A stretch of 7,175 nucleotides of DNA from F23-D06 sp045600525 (GTDB lineage Bacteria > Bacteroidota > Bacteroidia > Bacteroidales > WCHB1-69): positions 1 to 7,175 of the forward strand of contig JAZRYC010000033.1 of assembly GCA_045600525.1 (NCBI GenBank), given 5' to 3'. The position numbers and the translations under genes were made by a program. Of the stretch, positions 6,309 to 7,175 are shown piece after piece; the first letter of the stretch is position 1; the number at the start of each line of letters is the position of its first letter. The notes under the pieces were generated by a model. The model was not told the origin of the DNA. It made no database searches and saw nothing but the letters and a program-made list of their open reading frames with translations.

Positions 6309-6713
6309 ATGAAGATACAAAGCAATAAAGAAACCTTTTCAACCTCACCGGAGCGTGTGTTCAATGCCCTGCTAAACTTCTCTAGGCAGGAGCTTCCCTC
6401 CAACGTTCCACAAATCAAAGACTGGCAAGTCACCGATGACGGATGTAGTTTCAACATCAACGACATGGTAACCTGTTATTTTCACCTTGTGGAGCAAATG
6501 CCGTTTACAAAGGTCACTTATAGGATTGATACAGACAAGAAATTTTCCGCCCACGCCGACTTCCACATCGAAGACAACGATCCGGGCTGCATCCTGCAAA
6601 TCGTAGCCGAGGCGGATATACCCATCTTCCTGCAGCCGATGCTCAAAGGGCCCATTGAGCAAGCCATCAACAAAGCGCTTTCCAGGCTCAAGGAAATGAT
6701 TGAAAGGAGTTAG
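6309..6713 (+). CDS. Small SRPBCC (START/Bet v 1-like) protein of unknown function
   Basis: The 134-residue protein has no signal peptide and no membrane segment, so it is probably cytoplasmic. Its pattern fits a helix-grip SRPBCC fold. It opens with a strand and FSTSPERVFNALLNFSRQEL (10-29), the usual place for the first short helices. A run of alternating strands follows (about 38-106: DWQVTDDGCSFNI, DMVTCYFHLVEQMPFTKVTY, KFSAHADFHIED, GCILQIVAEADIP). It closes with a long C-terminal helix, GPIEQAINKALSRLKEMIERS (114-134), which in this fold packs over a hydrophobic cavity. Similar small proteins are common conserved hypotheticals in Bacteroidales, from memory. No catalytic motif is visible. 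lptB begins 2 nt after its stop codon, so the two are translated from one mRNA, which hints at a role with lipids or the envelope without proving it. Confidence 0.85.
   Translation: MKIQSNKETFSTSPERVFNALLNFSRQELPSNVPQIKDWQVTDDGCSFNINDMVTCYFHLVEQMPFTKVTYRIDTDKKFSAHADFHIEDNDPGCILQIVAEADIPIFLQPMLKGPIEQAINKALSRLKEMIERS
6703..6709 (+). promoter_or_regulatory. Shine-Dalgarno sequence of lptB
   Basis: AAAGGAG lies 6 nt before the lptB ATG at 6716, inside the last codons of the SRPBCC-like gene. It is the one clear Shine-Dalgarno sequence in the window; the other starts have A/T-rich or unremarkable leaders, as is usual in Bacteroidetes. It supports this start and suggests translational coupling. 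Confidence 0.65.
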
Positions 6714-6715
6714 TC

Positions 6716-7175
6716 ATGGAATACAAAATCAGAACAGAAGGTTTAGTTAAGAAATATAAAAACAGGACCGTCGTAAATCAGGTGTCCATTGATTTCACCC
6801 AAGGGGAAATCGTCGGATTATTAGGGCCCAATGGAGCGGGAAAAACCACATCATTTTATATGATTGTGGGGCTAATAAAGCCCTTTGCCGGAAAAATCTT
6901 CCTCAATGATCAAGATATTACGGAAATGCCCATGTACAAGCGGGCACAGCTTGGCCTAGCCTATCTTCCCCAAGAGGCTTCCGTATTTCGTCATCTCACC
7001 GTTGAAGATAACATCAAAGCCATATTGGAATTCAGTGGAAAAAGCAAACAGGAGCAAAAAGATCAGCTGGAGAGCCTCATTTCAGAATTCAACATTGAGA
7101 AAGTGCGCCATAACAAGGGAAACAATCTTTCTGGCGGAGAACGGCGACGCGTGGAAATTGCGCGATGCCTTGCCT
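6716..7175 (+). CDS. lptB: LPS export ABC transporter ATP-binding protein LptB (5' part)
   Basis: LptB is the cytoplasmic ATPase of the LptB2FG transporter, which extracts lipopolysaccharide from the inner membrane and drives it along the Lpt bridge to the outer membrane. The 153 codons present begin MEYKIRTEGLVKKYKNRTVV and include the Walker A motif GPNGAGKTT (37-45), the FYMIVGLIKP segment (47-56) typical of LptB, the Q-loop YLPQEASVFRHLTVEDN (83-99) and the ABC signature LSGGERRRVEIAR (138-150). The SFYMIVG and LPQEASVFR stretches are close to canonical LptB and set it apart from general ABC ATPases. The window ends 3 residues after the signature, so the Walker B, the H-loop and the C-terminal part (normally about 90 more residues) are outside. 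The start is fixed by an AAAGGAG 6 nt upstream. It is the second gene of the unit starting at 6309. Confidence 0.95.
   Translation, partial: MEYKIRTEGLVKKYKNRTVVNQVSIDFTQGEIVGLLGPNGAGKTTSFYMIVGLIKPFAGKIFLNDQDITEMPMYKRAQLGLAYLPQEASVFRHLTVEDNIKAILEFSGKSKQEQKDQLESLISEFNIEKVRHNKGNNLSGGERRRVEIARCLA

Overview
The window looks like chromosome from a member of the Bacteroidota, most likely order Bacteroidales. Four promoters carry the Bacteroidetes-type -7 element TAnnTTTG, start sites mostly lack a Shine-Dalgarno sequence, base composition is moderate, and the protein sequences (XseA, MscL, LptB, HflX) read as Bacteroidetes versions. This is pattern recognition, not a database match.

Layout, left to right. 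A C-terminal fragment of an unidentified gene (perhaps of ORF6N or PLD-like type) ends at 141. A 177-bp gap follows, with a spaced inverted repeat and a promoter. It leads into a plus-strand pair, hflX (ribosome-associated GTPase) and an aminoglycoside-phosphotransferase-fold kinase, 4 nt apart. That pair runs head-on into a minus-strand block with only 19 bp between the two stop codons. Read in its own direction, the minus block is mscL (mechanosensitive channel), pyrC (dihydroorotase), xseA (exonuclease VII large subunit) and a secreted SUMF1/FGE-like protein. mscL and the SUMF1-like gene have their own recognisable promoters, and a strong hairpin separates mscL from pyrC. mscL diverges from a second plus-strand pair across a 120-bp region with back-to-back promoters. 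This pair is a small SRPBCC-like protein and lptB, the ATPase of the lipopolysaccharide exporter. lptB is cut by the right edge before its Walker B motif.

Most of this is housekeeping: pyrimidine synthesis, DNA repair, osmotic safety valve, LPS export, ribosome recycling. I see no CRISPR array, insertion sequence, tRNA, rRNA or new defence system. The points worth a second look are modest: a kinase translationally close to hflX, an SRPBCC-like gene tightly linked to lptB, an XseA with Asn where the classical enzyme has Asp and no xseB beside it, a SUMF1-like secreted protein that seems to lack the catalytic cysteine pair, and a terminator-like hairpin buried in the end of a coding sequence.
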